64,000 nucleotides of DNA, taken from Paraburkholderia antibiotica. GTDB taxonomy: Bacteria; Pseudomonadota; Gammaproteobacteria; Burkholderiales; Burkholderiaceae. The stretch spans positions 124,001 to 188,000 of the forward strand of contig NZ_JABBFZ010000015.1 in the NCBI RefSeq assembly GCF_012927125.1, read 5' to 3'. The notes below the pieces were generated by a model. It searched no databases. It saw only the letters and a program-made list of their open reading frames with translations, and had not been told where the DNA came from. Made by a program: the position numbers and the translations under genes. This document shows positions 32,816 through 41,466 of this stretch, one piece after another. Positions within the stretch are counted from its first letter, which is position 1; each line of letters begins with the position of its first letter.

Positions 32816-33229
32816 TCATTCAACAATACGATTAAAACTGGTGTAGTGGTCGTCCGAGTAATAGCAGTTGTCGGTTCGCTGTAGCGGACCTCCGCAGACG
32901 ATGCGGCGCGCCCCGCGATTACGCGCGTGAGGCGTGGGAACGGTGTATTCGTGGTAATAGCCGCGCCGATGGGCCGGCAGCACCCGTTCGTAGTTACCGA
33001 ATACGACGCCGTCTTTCTGATACGGGTAAGGCCCGCCGGCGGCTATCAGGTTCAACGTATCGACCGCCTCGCGCGGCAATTGCGCGAGCGCGACGGTGCC
33101 TGTCTGCGCACTCACCCCAGCTGGTGCCGAGTAGCCGCGTGCCAACGCATCCGGCACGGAACTCGACAGCGCGCAGAGCGTTGCGGCACCGATCAGCACG
33201 CCTTTTATCTGCAACCAGTTGCGTGCCAT
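32816..33229 (-). CDS. Secreted guanyl-specific ribonuclease (RNase Sa/barnase type)
   Basis: A 137-residue exported RNase. A signal peptide ends near residue 30 (ALA|RG). The core, DTLNLIAAGGPYPYQKDGVVFGN and then YYHEYTVPTP, RNRGARRIVCGG and YYSDDHYTSFNRI, closely tracks Streptomyces RNase Sa. The catalytic triad is predicted as Glu94, Arg109 and His128. It cleaves RNA after guanine. With the barstar gene directly downstream it forms an RNase-inhibitor pair; the exported enzyme may serve nutrition or competition. Cys112 and Cys122 could form a disulfide. Confidence 0.92.
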   Translation of the reverse strand: MARNWLQIKGVLIGAATLCALSSSVPDALARGYSAPAGVSAQTGTVALAQLPREAVDTLNLIAAGGPYPYQKDGVVFGNYERVLPAHRRGYYHEYTVPTPHARNRGARRIVCGGPLQRTDNCYYSDDHYTSFNRIVE

Positions 33230-33367
33230 GTATCAGGTTTCCCCGCTGTCAGATCACGAGTTTGACGACCATGAAAGTCGTAAGGGTATCGCTAATCCCC
33301 TTTGGAATCAACGTTCGACGGCCACACGGGCGACCTGTCGCAGCGGCAAAAGCCGCTCACCGGGGCT

Positions 33368-33396
33368 TTGACGACTTTTGACAAATTGTTTATCTT
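33368..33396 (+). promoter_or_regulatory. Candidate promoter of the small RNA locus
   Basis: TTGACG (33368-33373), a 17-base spacer and TATCTT (33391-33396) on the plus strand, in an AT-rich stretch upstream of the sRNA terminator. A second TTGACA at 33378 lacks a well-spaced -10. Confidence 0.5.
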
Positions 33397-33402
33397 GATC
33401 AG

Positions 33403-33589
33403 GCTAAACTTAGCTCGATCGTGAACGAACAGTGACCGCCGGCAGTACGAAAGGCTATCGGCCAAGGTGTTCGGTTACGGTTGTTAGAGCCTGGAACCAC
33501 TCAGCCGAAAGGCTGAGCTATGCCATTTTTCGGGGTGGCGATCCCCAGCTTGCCCTGAGGCGTGCCCATTGCGGGCACGTCTTTTTTTT
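33403..33589 (+). ncRNA. Putative small RNA of about 185 nt, family not recognised
   Basis: No coding frame explains this stretch, yet it has a promoter-like element at its left and a textbook terminator at its right, with no gene following on the plus strand for 2.7 kb. Internally, CTCAGCC-GAAA-GGCTGAG (33500-33517) is a perfect 7-bp stem with a GNRA loop, and GGGG/CCCC (33532-33546) can form a second hairpin. The ends are not complementary, so it is not 6S RNA; SRP RNA, RNase P and tmRNA features are absent. The 5' end is an estimate. Confidence 0.6.
33561..33589 (+). terminator. Rho-independent terminator of the small RNA
   Basis: CGTGCCC (33561-33567) pairs with GGGCACG (33573-33579) over an ATTGC loop, followed by TC and eight T residues. 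Confidence 0.9.
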
Positions 33590-33594
33590 CAGGG

Positions 33595-33618
33595 CGCGCC
33601 GGTCGGGCGACCGGCGCG
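33595..33618. other. Perfect 10-bp hairpin between the sRNA and maeB
   Basis: CGCGCCGGTC-GGGC-GACCGGCGCG starts 6 bp past the sRNA T-run. Neither strand has a U-tract beside it in the right direction for maeB, so it may stabilise the maeB 3' end rather than terminate. Confidence 0.5.
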
Positions 33619-33667
33619 GGCCTTTGCAGGCGGGTACTGCAGTCAGTTACCTACGACTGACGGGCTA

Positions 33668-35962
33668 TCAGCGGGCTGCGCTGACGTCCGCCACCAGTAG
33701 TGCCGTCATGTTGACGATACGACGCACCGTCGCCGACGGCGTCAGCACATGCACCGGCTGGGCCGCGCCGAGCAGCATCGGGCCAATCGCGATGTTGTTG
33801 CCGGCCGCCGTCTTCAGCAGGTTGTACGAGATGTTGGCCGCGTCGATGTTCGGCAGCACCAGCAGATTCGCGTCGCCTTCCAGCGTCGAATCGGGCAGCA
33901 CTTCGCGGCGCAGGTTCGCGTCGAGTGCGACATCGCCGTGCATCTCGCCGTCAACTTGCAGCTCCGGCGCACGTTCGCGCAGGATTTCGAGCGTATCGCG
34001 CATCTTCTGCGCGGTCGGCGCATTGCTCGAACCGAAGTTCGAATGCGACACCAGCGCGACCTTCGGCTCGATGCCGAAGCGGCGCACTTCCTCGGCCGCC
34101 ATGATCGTGATTTCGGCCAGCTGTTCCGGCGTCGGATCGACGTTCACGTGCGTGTCGACGAGGAAAATCTGCCGGTTCGGCAGCACCAGCGCGTTCATCG
34201 CCGCGTACACGTTGCAGCCTTCGCGCTTGCCGATCACCTGGTCGATGAAGTGCAGATGGCGGTGCGTCGTGCTGACCGTGCCGCAGATCATGCCGTCGGC
34301 CTCGCCCTTCTTCACCATCATCGCGCCGATCAGCGTCGTGCGGCGGCGCATCTCGATCTTGGCCATCTGCGGCGTGATGCCCTTACGCGACATCATCTTC
34401 GAGTATTCCTGCCAGAAGTCGCGGTAACGTTCGTCATGATCCGTGTTGACGACCGTGTAGTCCTGACCCGCGACGAGCCGCAGACCATAACGCGCGATGC
34501 GCTGCTCGATCACTGCCGGACGACCGATCAGGATCGGTTTCGCGAGCTTTTCGTCGATGATGATCTGCATTGCGCGCAGTACGCGCTCTTCTTCGCCTTC
34601 CGCGAACACGATGCGCTTCTTCTCCGGCTCGACGCCACGCGCCAGCTGGAAGATCGGCTTCATCGTCGTGCCGCTGTGGTAGACGAACTGCTGCAGATGC
34701 TGGCAGTACGCGTCCATGTCCTCGATCGGACGCTCGGCGACGCCCGAGTCTATCGCGGCCTTCGCCACCGCCGGCGCGACCTTGACGATCAGACGCGGGT
34801 CGAACGGCTTCGGAATCAGGTACTCAGGGCCGAACGACAGATCCTGGATGCCATACGCGGTCGCGACGATGTCGCTCTGCTCCTGGCGCGCCAGCTCGGC
34901 AATCGCGTTGACCGCCGCGATTTCCATTTCCCGCGTCACCGTCGTCGCGCCGGCGTCGAGCGCGCCGCGGAACAGGAACGGGAACACCAGCACGTTGTTC
35001 ACCTGGTTCGGATAGTCGGTGCGGCCCGTGCACAGCACGGCGTCCGGACGCACTTCGAGCGCGAGTTCCGGCAGGATTTCCGGGGTCGGGTTCGCGAGTG
35101 CCAGGATCAGCGGCTTCTCGGCCATCTGCTTGACCATGTCCTGCTTGAGCACGCCGCCGGCCGACAGGCCGAGGAACACGTCCGCGCCGCCGATTGCTTC
35201 GGCGAGCGTGCGGGCGTCGGTTTCGCGTGCGAAACGCTCCTTGTCCGGGTCCATCAGTTCGACGCGGCCCTTGTAGACCACGCCGGCGAGGTCGGTAACG
35301 ATGATGTTTTCGATCGGCAGGCCGAGATCGACCAGCAGGTCCAGACAGGCCAGCGCCGCGGCGCCCGCGCCGGAGGCGACGAGCTTCACTTCCTTGATGT
35401 CCTTGCCGACCACCTTCAGACCGTTGGTGACCGCGGCCGCGACGACGATCGCGGTGCCGTGCTGGTCGTCGTGGAAGACCGGAATCTTCATGCGCTTGCG
35501 GCATTCACGCTCGACGATGAAGCAGTCCGGCGCCTTGATGTCTTCGAGGTTGATGCCGCCGAAGGTCGGTTCGAGCGCGGCGATCACTTCGACCAGCTTA
35601 TGCGGGTCGGATTCGTTCAGCTCGATGTCGAACACGTCGATGCCGGCGAACTTCTTGAACAGCACCGCCTTGCCTTCCATCACCGGCTTCGACGCGAGCG
35701 GCCCGATGTTGCCGAGACCCAGCACCGCGGTGCCGTTCGTGACGACGCCGACGAGGTTGCTGCGCGCGGTGAAGCGCGCGGCGTTCTTCGGGTTCTCGAC
35801 GATCTCTTCGCACGCGAACGCAACGCCCGGCGAGTACGCCAGCGCGAGGTCGCGCTGGTTGATCATCTGCTTGGTCGGGGTGATCGCCAGCTTCCCGGGG
35901 GTCGGGAACTCGTGATAATCGAGGGCGGCTTCGCGGAGTTTGCTATTGACGGGATTCGACAT
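33668..35962 (-). CDS. maeB: NADP-dependent malic enzyme with phosphotransacetylase-like domain
   Basis: A 764-residue two-domain protein. The N-terminal 430 residues are malic enzyme (LALAYSPGVAFACEEI, FDIELNESDPHKLVEVIAALEPTFGGINLEDIKAPDCF, FHDDQHGTAIVVAAA), decarboxylating malate to pyruvate. The C-terminal 320 residues are a phosphate acetyltransferase-like domain (RIVFAEGEEERVLRAMQ, GADNIAIGPMLLG-type end) that in MaeB is regulatory, often sensing acetyl-CoA. E. coli MaeB is 759 residues. Start at 35962 (MSNPVNSKLREAALDYHEFP) is family-typical. Confidence 0.96.
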   Translation of the reverse strand: MSNPVNSKLREAALDYHEFPTPGKLAITPTKQMINQRDLALAYSPGVAFACEEIVENPKNAARFTARSNLVGVVTNGTAVLGLGNIGPLASKPVMEGKAVLFKKFAGIDVFDIELNESDPHKLVEVIAALEPTFGGINLEDIKAPDCFIVERECRKRMKIPVFHDDQHGTAIVVAAAVTNGLKVVGKDIKEVKLVASGAGAAALACLDLLVDLGLPIENIIVTDLAGVVYKGRVELMDPDKERFARETDARTLAEAIGGADVFLGLSAGGVLKQDMVKQMAEKPLILALANPTPEILPELALEVRPDAVLCTGRTDYPNQVNNVLVFPFLFRGALDAGATTVTREMEIAAVNAIAELARQEQSDIVATAYGIQDLSFGPEYLIPKPFDPRLIVKVAPAVAKAAIDSGVAERPIEDMDAYCQHLQQFVYHSGTTMKPIFQLARGVEPEKKRIVFAEGEEERVLRAMQIIIDEKLAKPILIGRPAVIEQRIARYGLRLVAGQDYTVVNTDHDERYRDFWQEYSKMMSRKGITPQMAKIEMRRRTTLIGAMMVKKGEADGMICGTVSTTHRHLHFIDQVIGKREGCNVYAAMNALVLPNRQIFLVDTHVNVDPTPEQLAEITIMAAEEVRRFGIEPKVALVSHSNFGSSNAPTAQKMRDTLEILRERAPELQVDGEMHGDVALDANLRREVLPDSTLEGDANLLVLPNIDAANISYNLLKTAAGNNIAIGPMLLGAAQPVHVLTPSATVRRIVNMTALLVADVSAAR

Positions 35963-36280
35963 AAGGCAGGCTTCGGTGCAGATTAGAATAGATGTTCGAC
36001 GGCATTGTAGCCCCAATTGCCTACGCAATTCCTTCAATACGGGTACAACAGCCGCGACTGAAACAGCGTGAACGGCGATGCCAGCTGCATTGCGCGGGCA
36101 GGCCCGGAGAGACGGATCACCTTCGACGCGCGCAGGTCGCGCGTTCGTTGCGGCGGTTTGAGGAAACCGGCCATGTCCGCGTCACGCGTCGCGTCTGCGC
36201 TAAACATATCGCCCGAAACGCTCACCAAAAACCGCAATCAGCTCTCGTTTTTCACGGTAATTCGCCCATCCTCCGCCATC
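35963..36280. other. Divergent intergenic region, maeB-thiL
   Basis: 318 bp with no gene. It must carry promoters for both divergent genes, but I could not pick a convincing -35/-10 pair. Confidence 0.5.
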
Positions 36281-37285
36281 ATGCTTTCCGAGTTTTCGCT
36301 GATCGACCGTTTCTTCGCCCGCCGCGCCGCGTTGGCGCGACCGCCCCATGCCCATCGCGACACGCTCGGCATCGGCGACGATTGCGCGCTGCTTGCGCCC
36401 CGTAGCGGCGAGATGCTGGCCATTTCGACGGACATGCTGGTCGAAGGCCGCCATTTCTTCGCCGATGTCGATCCCGAGGCACTTGGCCACAAGGCGTTGA
36501 CGGTCAATCTGTCGGACCTCGCGGCGATGGGTGCACAGCCGCAAGCGTTCACGCTAGCCTTTTCGCTGCCGAAAGCCGATGAAGCGTGGCTTTCCGCGTT
36601 TAGCGACGGCCTCTTCGCACTGGCCGAGCGCCACGGCTGCGAACTGATCGGCGGCGATACGACAGGCGGCCCGCTAAACCTGTGCATCACCGTGTTCGGC
36701 AGCGTGCCGCCGCAAGCCGCACTGCGCCGCGATGCCGCGCGGCCCGGCGACGACATCTGGATCTCCGGCACGCTCGGCGACGCGCGCGCCGGCCTCGGCG
36801 TACAGCGCGGCGAATGGAACGCCGCCGAGCCGGGCGACGCCGCGGCCTTCCGTCACGCGCTCGAACGCCCGGAGCCGCGCATCGCGCTCGGCCTCGCGCT
36901 GCGCGGGATCGCGCATGCGGCGCTCGATCTGTCGGACGGACTCGCGGGTGATCTGCTGCACATCCTCGAACGCTCGGCCGTGCGCGCGAGCGTCGACGTC
37001 GATGCGGTACCGCGCTCGGCCGCGCTGCGCCGTCTCGCGCCCGCGATCCAGCAGCGCTGCACGCTCGCGGGCGGCGACGACTACGAACTGTGCTTCACCG
37101 CGCCCGCCGCCGCCCGCGCTGCGGTCGAAGCCGCCGCGCAGAAGGCCGCCGTGCCGGTCACCCGCATCGGTACAATAAGCGCACTCGAGGCGGCCACCGA
37201 CCGCCCGGCCATCGCGTGGCGCAATGCCGCCGGCGCGCCGCTCACTCTGACGTTGCAAGGCTTCGACCACTTCCATGCAGAATGA
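36281..37285 (+). CDS. thiL: Thiamine-monophosphate kinase
   Basis: A 334-residue AIR-synthase/ThiL-fold kinase that makes thiamine diphosphate from thiamine monophosphate and ATP. Motifs: MLSEFSLIDRFFARR, GIGDDCALL, STDMLVEGRHF, LGHKALTVNLSDLAAMGAQP and LDLSDGLAGDL, all with metal-binding aspartates. ATG at 36281; the frame is open before it without family features. Its last 11 bp overlap pgpA, so the two are coupled. Its product is the cofactor of transketolase encoded nearby. Confidence 0.95.
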   Translation: MLSEFSLIDRFFARRAALARPPHAHRDTLGIGDDCALLAPRSGEMLAISTDMLVEGRHFFADVDPEALGHKALTVNLSDLAAMGAQPQAFTLAFSLPKADEAWLSAFSDGLFALAERHGCELIGGDTTGGPLNLCITVFGSVPPQAALRRDAARPGDDIWISGTLGDARAGLGVQRGEWNAAEPGDAAAFRHALERPEPRIALGLALRGIAHAALDLSDGLAGDLLHILERSAVRASVDVDAVPRSAALRRLAPAIQQRCTLAGGDDYELCFTAPAAARAAVEAAAQKAAVPVTRIGTISALEAATDRPAIAWRNAAGAPLTLTLQGFDHFHAE

Positions 37286-37841
37286 CCCCTCGCTCGGCCC
37301 CGCCGACGATCTGATCGGCGGCCAGCCGACCGGCCCACGCGAGCGGAAGCCCCAGCAGCCGCGCCGCGCCACTGCGCGCTTCATGCTGTCGCATCCGTGG
37401 CACATCCTGTCGCTCGGCTTCGGCAGCGGACTGTCGCCGATCGCGCCGGGCACCTTCGGCACGCTGTTCGCGTGGGCGTCGTTCGTCGTGCTGAACCGCT
37501 ATCTGACCGTGCTCGAATGGGGCGCGCTGATCGTCGTCGGCTTTGTCGGCGGGATTGCGCTGTGCGGCTTTACCGCGAAGCGGCTTGCTGTCGAGGACCC
37601 GTCGGCGGTCGTGTGGGACGAGATCGTCGCGTTCTGGCTGGTGCTGCTGATGGTCACGCCCGCCACGCTCACCGGTCAGCTATGGGCCTTCATCGTGTTC
37701 CGCTTCTTCGACATGGTGAAGCCGCCACCGATCGGCTATTTCGACCGTCGTCTGAAAGGTGGTTTTGGCATCATGTTCGATGACCTGATCGCCGCCTTCT
37801 TTACGCTGCTCGTGATCGCGCTGTGGCGGATGTCGGTCTGA
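37275..37841 (+). CDS. pgpA: Phosphatidylglycerophosphatase A
   Basis: A 188-residue inner-membrane phosphatase converting phosphatidylglycerophosphate to phosphatidylglycerol. The PgpA signatures are present: GFGSGLSPIAPGTFGTL, then VWDEIVAFWLVLL and FFDMVKPPPIGYFDR with several membrane helices. The first 35 residues are a polar, proline-rich extension. It overlaps the thiL end by 11 bp, the conserved thiL-pgpA arrangement. Confidence 0.94.
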   Translation: MQNDPSLGPADDLIGGQPTGPRERKPQQPRRATARFMLSHPWHILSLGFGSGLSPIAPGTFGTLFAWASFVVLNRYLTVLEWGALIVVGFVGGIALCGFTAKRLAVEDPSAVVWDEIVAFWLVLLMVTPATLTGQLWAFIVFRFFDMVKPPPIGYFDRRLKGGFGIMFDDLIAAFFTLLVIALWRMSV

Positions 37842-37979
37842 TGCCCGCATAGTCGCCAGTTAATCGCGTGTTAGCTGGCGATCAGACGTCGTTCCCGTAC
37901 TGTTAGCCCATTTTCACTACCAGCCATCGCCATTCGCCGCGCCTCACGGCCGGCTTCGTTTTCCGGACTGATTGACGCC

Positions 37980-38480
37980 ATGCCTACCGATTCCGTCGTT
38001 CATCAGCTTGCGATCCGCGTGAGCAACCGTCTGCGCGACGAGCGCCTGATGCTCGTGACCGCCGAATCCTGCACGGGCGGCATGGTCGCGACAGCGATTA
38101 CCGACATTTCCGGCAGCAGCGGCTGGTTCGAGCGCGGCTTCGTCACGTACTCGAACCAGGCGAAAAGCGAAATGATCGGCGTGCCGGCCGATTTGATCGA
38201 GAAGCACGGTGCGGTCAGCGAACCGGTTGCGCGCGCGATGGCCGAAGGCGCGCTGCGCAATAGCCGCGCGCAGGTGTCGCTGTCGATCACCGGCGTCGCC
38301 GGCCCCGGCGGCGGCACCGAGACCAAGCCGGTCGGCATGGTGTCGTTCGGCTGGAGCAACCGGCTGCATACGTCGGTGGAAACGAAGATTTTCAAGGGCG
38401 ATCGCGAGCAGATTCGCGTGCAGGCCGCCGCGCATGCGTTGCGCGGCGTGCTCGCGCTGCTCGACGAGCGCGAGCATTGA
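37980..38480 (+). CDS. pncC: Nicotinamide-nucleotide amidohydrolase, CinA C-terminal type
   Basis: A 166-residue stand-alone CinA C-terminal domain. PncC deamidates NMN to nicotinate mononucleotide in NAD recycling. The catalytic region TAESCTGGMVATAITDISGSS and GVAGPGGGTETKPVGMV are conserved. Length equals E. coli PncC/YgaD (165). It lies 138 bp after pgpA in the same direction, a gene order common in beta-proteobacteria by recall. Confidence 0.93.
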   Translation: MPTDSVVHQLAIRVSNRLRDERLMLVTAESCTGGMVATAITDISGSSGWFERGFVTYSNQAKSEMIGVPADLIEKHGAVSEPVARAMAEGALRNSRAQVSLSITGVAGPGGGTETKPVGMVSFGWSNRLHTSVETKIFKGDREQIRVQAAAHALRGVLALLDEREH

Positions 38481-38564
38481 GCGCGGCCGCCGCACGCGCG
38501 GAACAACGGCGCAGCGGCGCGGCAACGGCGACGGGCTGGCCGGCAATTTTGAACAGGTGGACTT

Positions 38565-39131
38565 ATGTCTGATTCGCGTGCGACCGCGGACGAACTGATC
38601 CGCCGCTTCGATCTGAAGCCGCATCCTGAAGGCGGATTTTTCGCGGAGACCTATCGCTCGAGCGCACGCGTGCTGCGCGACGGTGATGCGGCCATGCCCG
38701 ACAACCGGCGTTCGGCGTCGACCGCGATCTACTACCTGCTATGCGACGGCGCGCATTCGGCGTGGCATCGGATTCGCTCCGACGAGGTCTGGCATTTCTA
38801 TGCGGGCGCGCCGCTGCTGGTCCACGTGCTCGACGACGCGAGCGGCGCGCTGGTCACGCATCGGCTCGGCAATCCGCTCACCGATCCCGGCAGCGTGTAT
38901 CAGGCGGTCGTGCCGGCGGGCTTGTGGTTCGCGGCGGAATGCGAAGACTCCGTCACGTTCGCGCTGGTCGGCTGCACGGTTGCGCCGGGGTTTGAATTCA
39001 GCGAGTTCGAACTCGCGGATATCGAGGCGCTGAAAGCGCGATATCCAATGCACGCGGAGCTGATTGGACGGCTTGCGCCAGCGGCCTGGCGGTCGGCGCA
39101 AGCCGCCCGCCATCTCAACGAAACGCGTTGA
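38565..39131 (+). CDS. Cupin-domain protein (DUF985 type)
   Basis: A 188-residue single-domain cupin. Features of the DUF985 family: LKPHPEGGFFAETYRSS, STAIYYLLCDGAHSAWHRI, DEVWHFYAGAPLLVHVLD and VVPAGLWFAAE, forming the small beta-barrel with possible metal-binding histidines. Function is unknown; relatives are often predicted sugar epimerase-like. Its 3' end overlaps the converging pyrF by 17 bp. Confidence 0.85.
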   Translation: MSDSRATADELIRRFDLKPHPEGGFFAETYRSSARVLRDGDAAMPDNRRSASTAIYYLLCDGAHSAWHRIRSDEVWHFYAGAPLLVHVLDDASGALVTHRLGNPLTDPGSVYQAVVPAGLWFAAECEDSVTFALVGCTVAPGFEFSEFELADIEALKARYPMHAELIGRLAPAAWRSAQAARHLNETR

Positions 39132-39930
39132 TCCGATCGCGCGTGTCCTTCGCGGCCTGTGCGGCCGCCTGCGCGAAATCGTCGCCCTTGCCCGCGTAGA
39201 TGATCGCGCGCGACGAATTGATCAGCATGCCGGTGCCGTTCGCGGTCCGGCCCGCGTTCACGGTCGCCTGCACGTCGCCGCCTTGTGCGCCGATGCCCGG
39301 AATCAGCAGCGGCATATCGCCGACGATCCCACGCACCACTTCGATCTCCTTCGGGAACGTCGCGCCAACCACGAGCCCAAGCTGGCCGCTCGCGTTCCAC
39401 TTGTCGGCCGCCAGTTGCGCGACGACCTGATACAGCGGCCGACCGCCCGTCTCCAGAAACTGCAGGTCCGATCCGCCCGCGTTCGACGTGCGGCACAGCA
39501 CGATCACGCCCTTGCCTTGATGCGCCAGATACGGCTCGATCGAATCGAAACCCATGTACGGATTGACCGTCACCGCGTCGGCCTGGTAGCGCTCGAACGC
39601 CTCGCGCGCGTACTGCTCGGCGGTGCTGCCGATGTCGCCGCGCTTCGCGTCGAGGATCACCGGCAGGCCCGGATGGTTCGCGTGAATGTGCGCGATCAGC
39701 TGCTCGAGCTGGTCTTCCGCGCGATGCGCGGCGAAGTACGCGATCTGCGGCTTGAACGACGACGCGTACGGCGCGGTTGCATCGACGATCGTGCGGCAGA
39801 ACTCGAAGATCGCATCGGCGCGGCCGGCGAGCGCGCCGGGGAATTTGCTGGGCTCGGGATCGAGGCCAACGCACAGCAGCGAGTTGGTGCGCTGCCAGGC
39901 GTCGTTGAGTGTCTGGATGAAATTGGACAT
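39115..39930 (-). CDS. pyrF: Orotidine 5'-phosphate decarboxylase, type 2
   Basis: A 271-residue OMP decarboxylase, last step of UMP synthesis. It belongs to the longer type 2 group (about 270 residues) with CVGLDPEPSKFP at the start, the catalytic KxxDxxxT-like block VILDAKRGDIGSTAEQYAR, NPYMGFDSIEPYL, and GIGAQGGDVQATVNAG plus SSRAIIYAG at the phosphate site. ATG at 39930 gives the family start. A 251-bp gap to the aldose epimerase gene holds nothing I recognise. Confidence 0.95.
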   Translation of the reverse strand: MSNFIQTLNDAWQRTNSLLCVGLDPEPSKFPGALAGRADAIFEFCRTIVDATAPYASSFKPQIAYFAAHRAEDQLEQLIAHIHANHPGLPVILDAKRGDIGSTAEQYAREAFERYQADAVTVNPYMGFDSIEPYLAHQGKGVIVLCRTSNAGGSDLQFLETGGRPLYQVVAQLAADKWNASGQLGLVVGATFPKEIEVVRGIVGDMPLLIPGIGAQGGDVQATVNAGRTANGTGMLINSSRAIIYAGKGDDFAQAAAQAAKDTRDRINAFR

Positions 39931-40181
39931 GGTGAGTCTCGCGGCGAGCCGGTAATCGGAAGAGGCGCGTATTTTACCTGCGTCCGGCGCGCCTTCCGAT
40001 CGCATCGGGCGGGGCAAGGCGGGACAAAACATCCCCTGTCGGCCGAGGCGACAGCACGGCCCACCCGCCGCAACCACCTGCGTGTGCCAGGACGCGTGTC
40101 GCCAGCGCCCCAGTCCCACCGCAACCATGCGCCCGCGACAGCCGTCACGGCGCCGAAATCACACCGCCGCGACCGCCCCCC

Positions 40182-41243
40182 CTACTGCCGACGCCGCGCC
40201 CCACGCGCCCCCGGCATCGACCGCAAACCTGTGCGCTCGACGGTGAAGCGGAACGTGCGCGTCAGCCGCTCGCCGCGCTTGAGCAGCGTCATGCCGTTTT
40301 CGCTCGCACCGCCCGCCAGATTCATCGCGTTGATCGGATGATCGACCGGCTCGAAGCAGAAGAAGTCTTCGCCGGGCGGCGTGTACAGCACGTAGTAATC
40401 GGTATCCGCCGAGATGTTCAGCGACAACCGCCGCTTCGGCCACACCACCGCCGCCTGCCCGCTCCAGCCGGTGAACGCGTGATTGACGATCGTCTCCGGC
40501 AGCGGATACGCGACGCCGAACTGCCACGCGGGCGGCGCCGGCACGTGGCGCACCGGCAGCCAGTCGTCGCCGGACAGCCACAGGCCGCCCGCCGCCGCCG
40601 ACAGCTCGGTATCCGCGTCGCGTACGAAGAACGGATGCACGCCGAGCCCGAACGGCAGCGTCTCGCGGCCGGCGTTTTCGATTTCGAGCGCGACGACGAG
40701 CGTCGGGCCGTCGAGCGTATAGGTTTGCGTCGCGCGGAACGCGTACGGCTTGCCGTCGCGGCGATCGAGCGTCAGCCGCACGTGCTCGCGGCCGGTCTCG
40801 GCCACCTGCCATTGCGCGAGCCAGCCGTCGCCGTGAATCGGCAGCGGCTCGTCGGCGCGGTTGCGCGGCACCTCGACGCGCCGCCCGGCGACGCTGAAAT
40901 GCCCGCCGCCGATCCGGTTCGAATACGGCAACAGCGGGTAGCAGGCGAGCTGGTTCGGCTGCGTGTCGGCAGCGATGTGACGGCAGCGCCGGAAGATCGG
41001 CGTCAGCGCGCCGTCGTTGCGCCAGTCGAAGCGGGTCACGCCGCCGCCGAGCGTCGGCGCGACGTCGAGACGCAGTTGCGCGTTGGCGAGCGTGATGCAC
41101 GCGATATCGCCGGCGCTGCCCTCGCCGAGCGCCACCGCCGACGTGCTCGGGCCGGGCAATACCGGATTGGCCGCCGCGGCAAGTCGCGAGCGTCGGGTCT
41201 GGGCGTTCTGGGACGAGGCTGAAACGAGATTCGCAACAGTCAT
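40182..41243 (-). CDS. Aldose 1-epimerase (GalM-like)
   Basis: A 353-residue galactose-mutarotase-fold protein. After about 60 low-complexity residues, the domain shows NAQLRLDVAPTLGGGVTRFDW, LLPYSNRIGGGHF (substrate Arg/Asn), PIHGDGWLAQW (catalytic His region), LGVHPFFV (catalytic His) and FCFEPVDHPINAMN (catalytic Glu). It interconverts alpha and beta sugar anomers. Last gene of the minus-strand sugar cluster, 223 bp after the lactonase gene. It supplies the beta-anomer for a sugar dehydrogenase. Start at 41243 (MTVANLVSASS) is tentative. Confidence 0.88.
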   Translation of the reverse strand: MTVANLVSASSQNAQTRRSRLAAAANPVLPGPSTSAVALGEGSAGDIACITLANAQLRLDVAPTLGGGVTRFDWRNDGALTPIFRRCRHIAADTQPNQLACYPLLPYSNRIGGGHFSVAGRRVEVPRNRADEPLPIHGDGWLAQWQVAETGREHVRLTLDRRDGKPYAFRATQTYTLDGPTLVVALEIENAGRETLPFGLGVHPFFVRDADTELSAAAGGLWLSGDDWLPVRHVPAPPAWQFGVAYPLPETIVNHAFTGWSGQAAVVWPKRRLSLNISADTDYYVLYTPPGEDFFCFEPVDHPINAMNLAGGASENGMTLLKRGERLTRTFRFTVERTGLRSMPGARGARRRQ

Positions 41244-41466
41244 ATCTGGCTCCATCGAGAGGCTTGGGACGTTGCCGTCAGGGCTGACGGATAGTGCGGG
41301 CGACTTTCTGACGGAGTCGCCTCTGGTCCGAACTGCATGCTGCCGATTCGTTGCCGGCCGGCCGCGGGTCACTTGAAGGATCGCGTACCGGAACTGCCAC
41401 ATCGACTTCTGCTTCACCTGCACGATTGCGAGCCCCGGCGCGCGGCCGGAGCTGCGTCATTCTGCG

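Noticed and set aside
32239..33229. Barnase-barstar pair as a prophage or integrative-element cargo
   Set aside because: GC is like the flanks, neighbours are core genes, and no integrase or repeats are nearby.
33403..33589. 6S RNA as identity of the small RNA
   Set aside because: Size fits, but the 5' and 3' ends are not complementary, there is no large central bubble, and it ends with a strong intrinsic terminator, unlike 6S.
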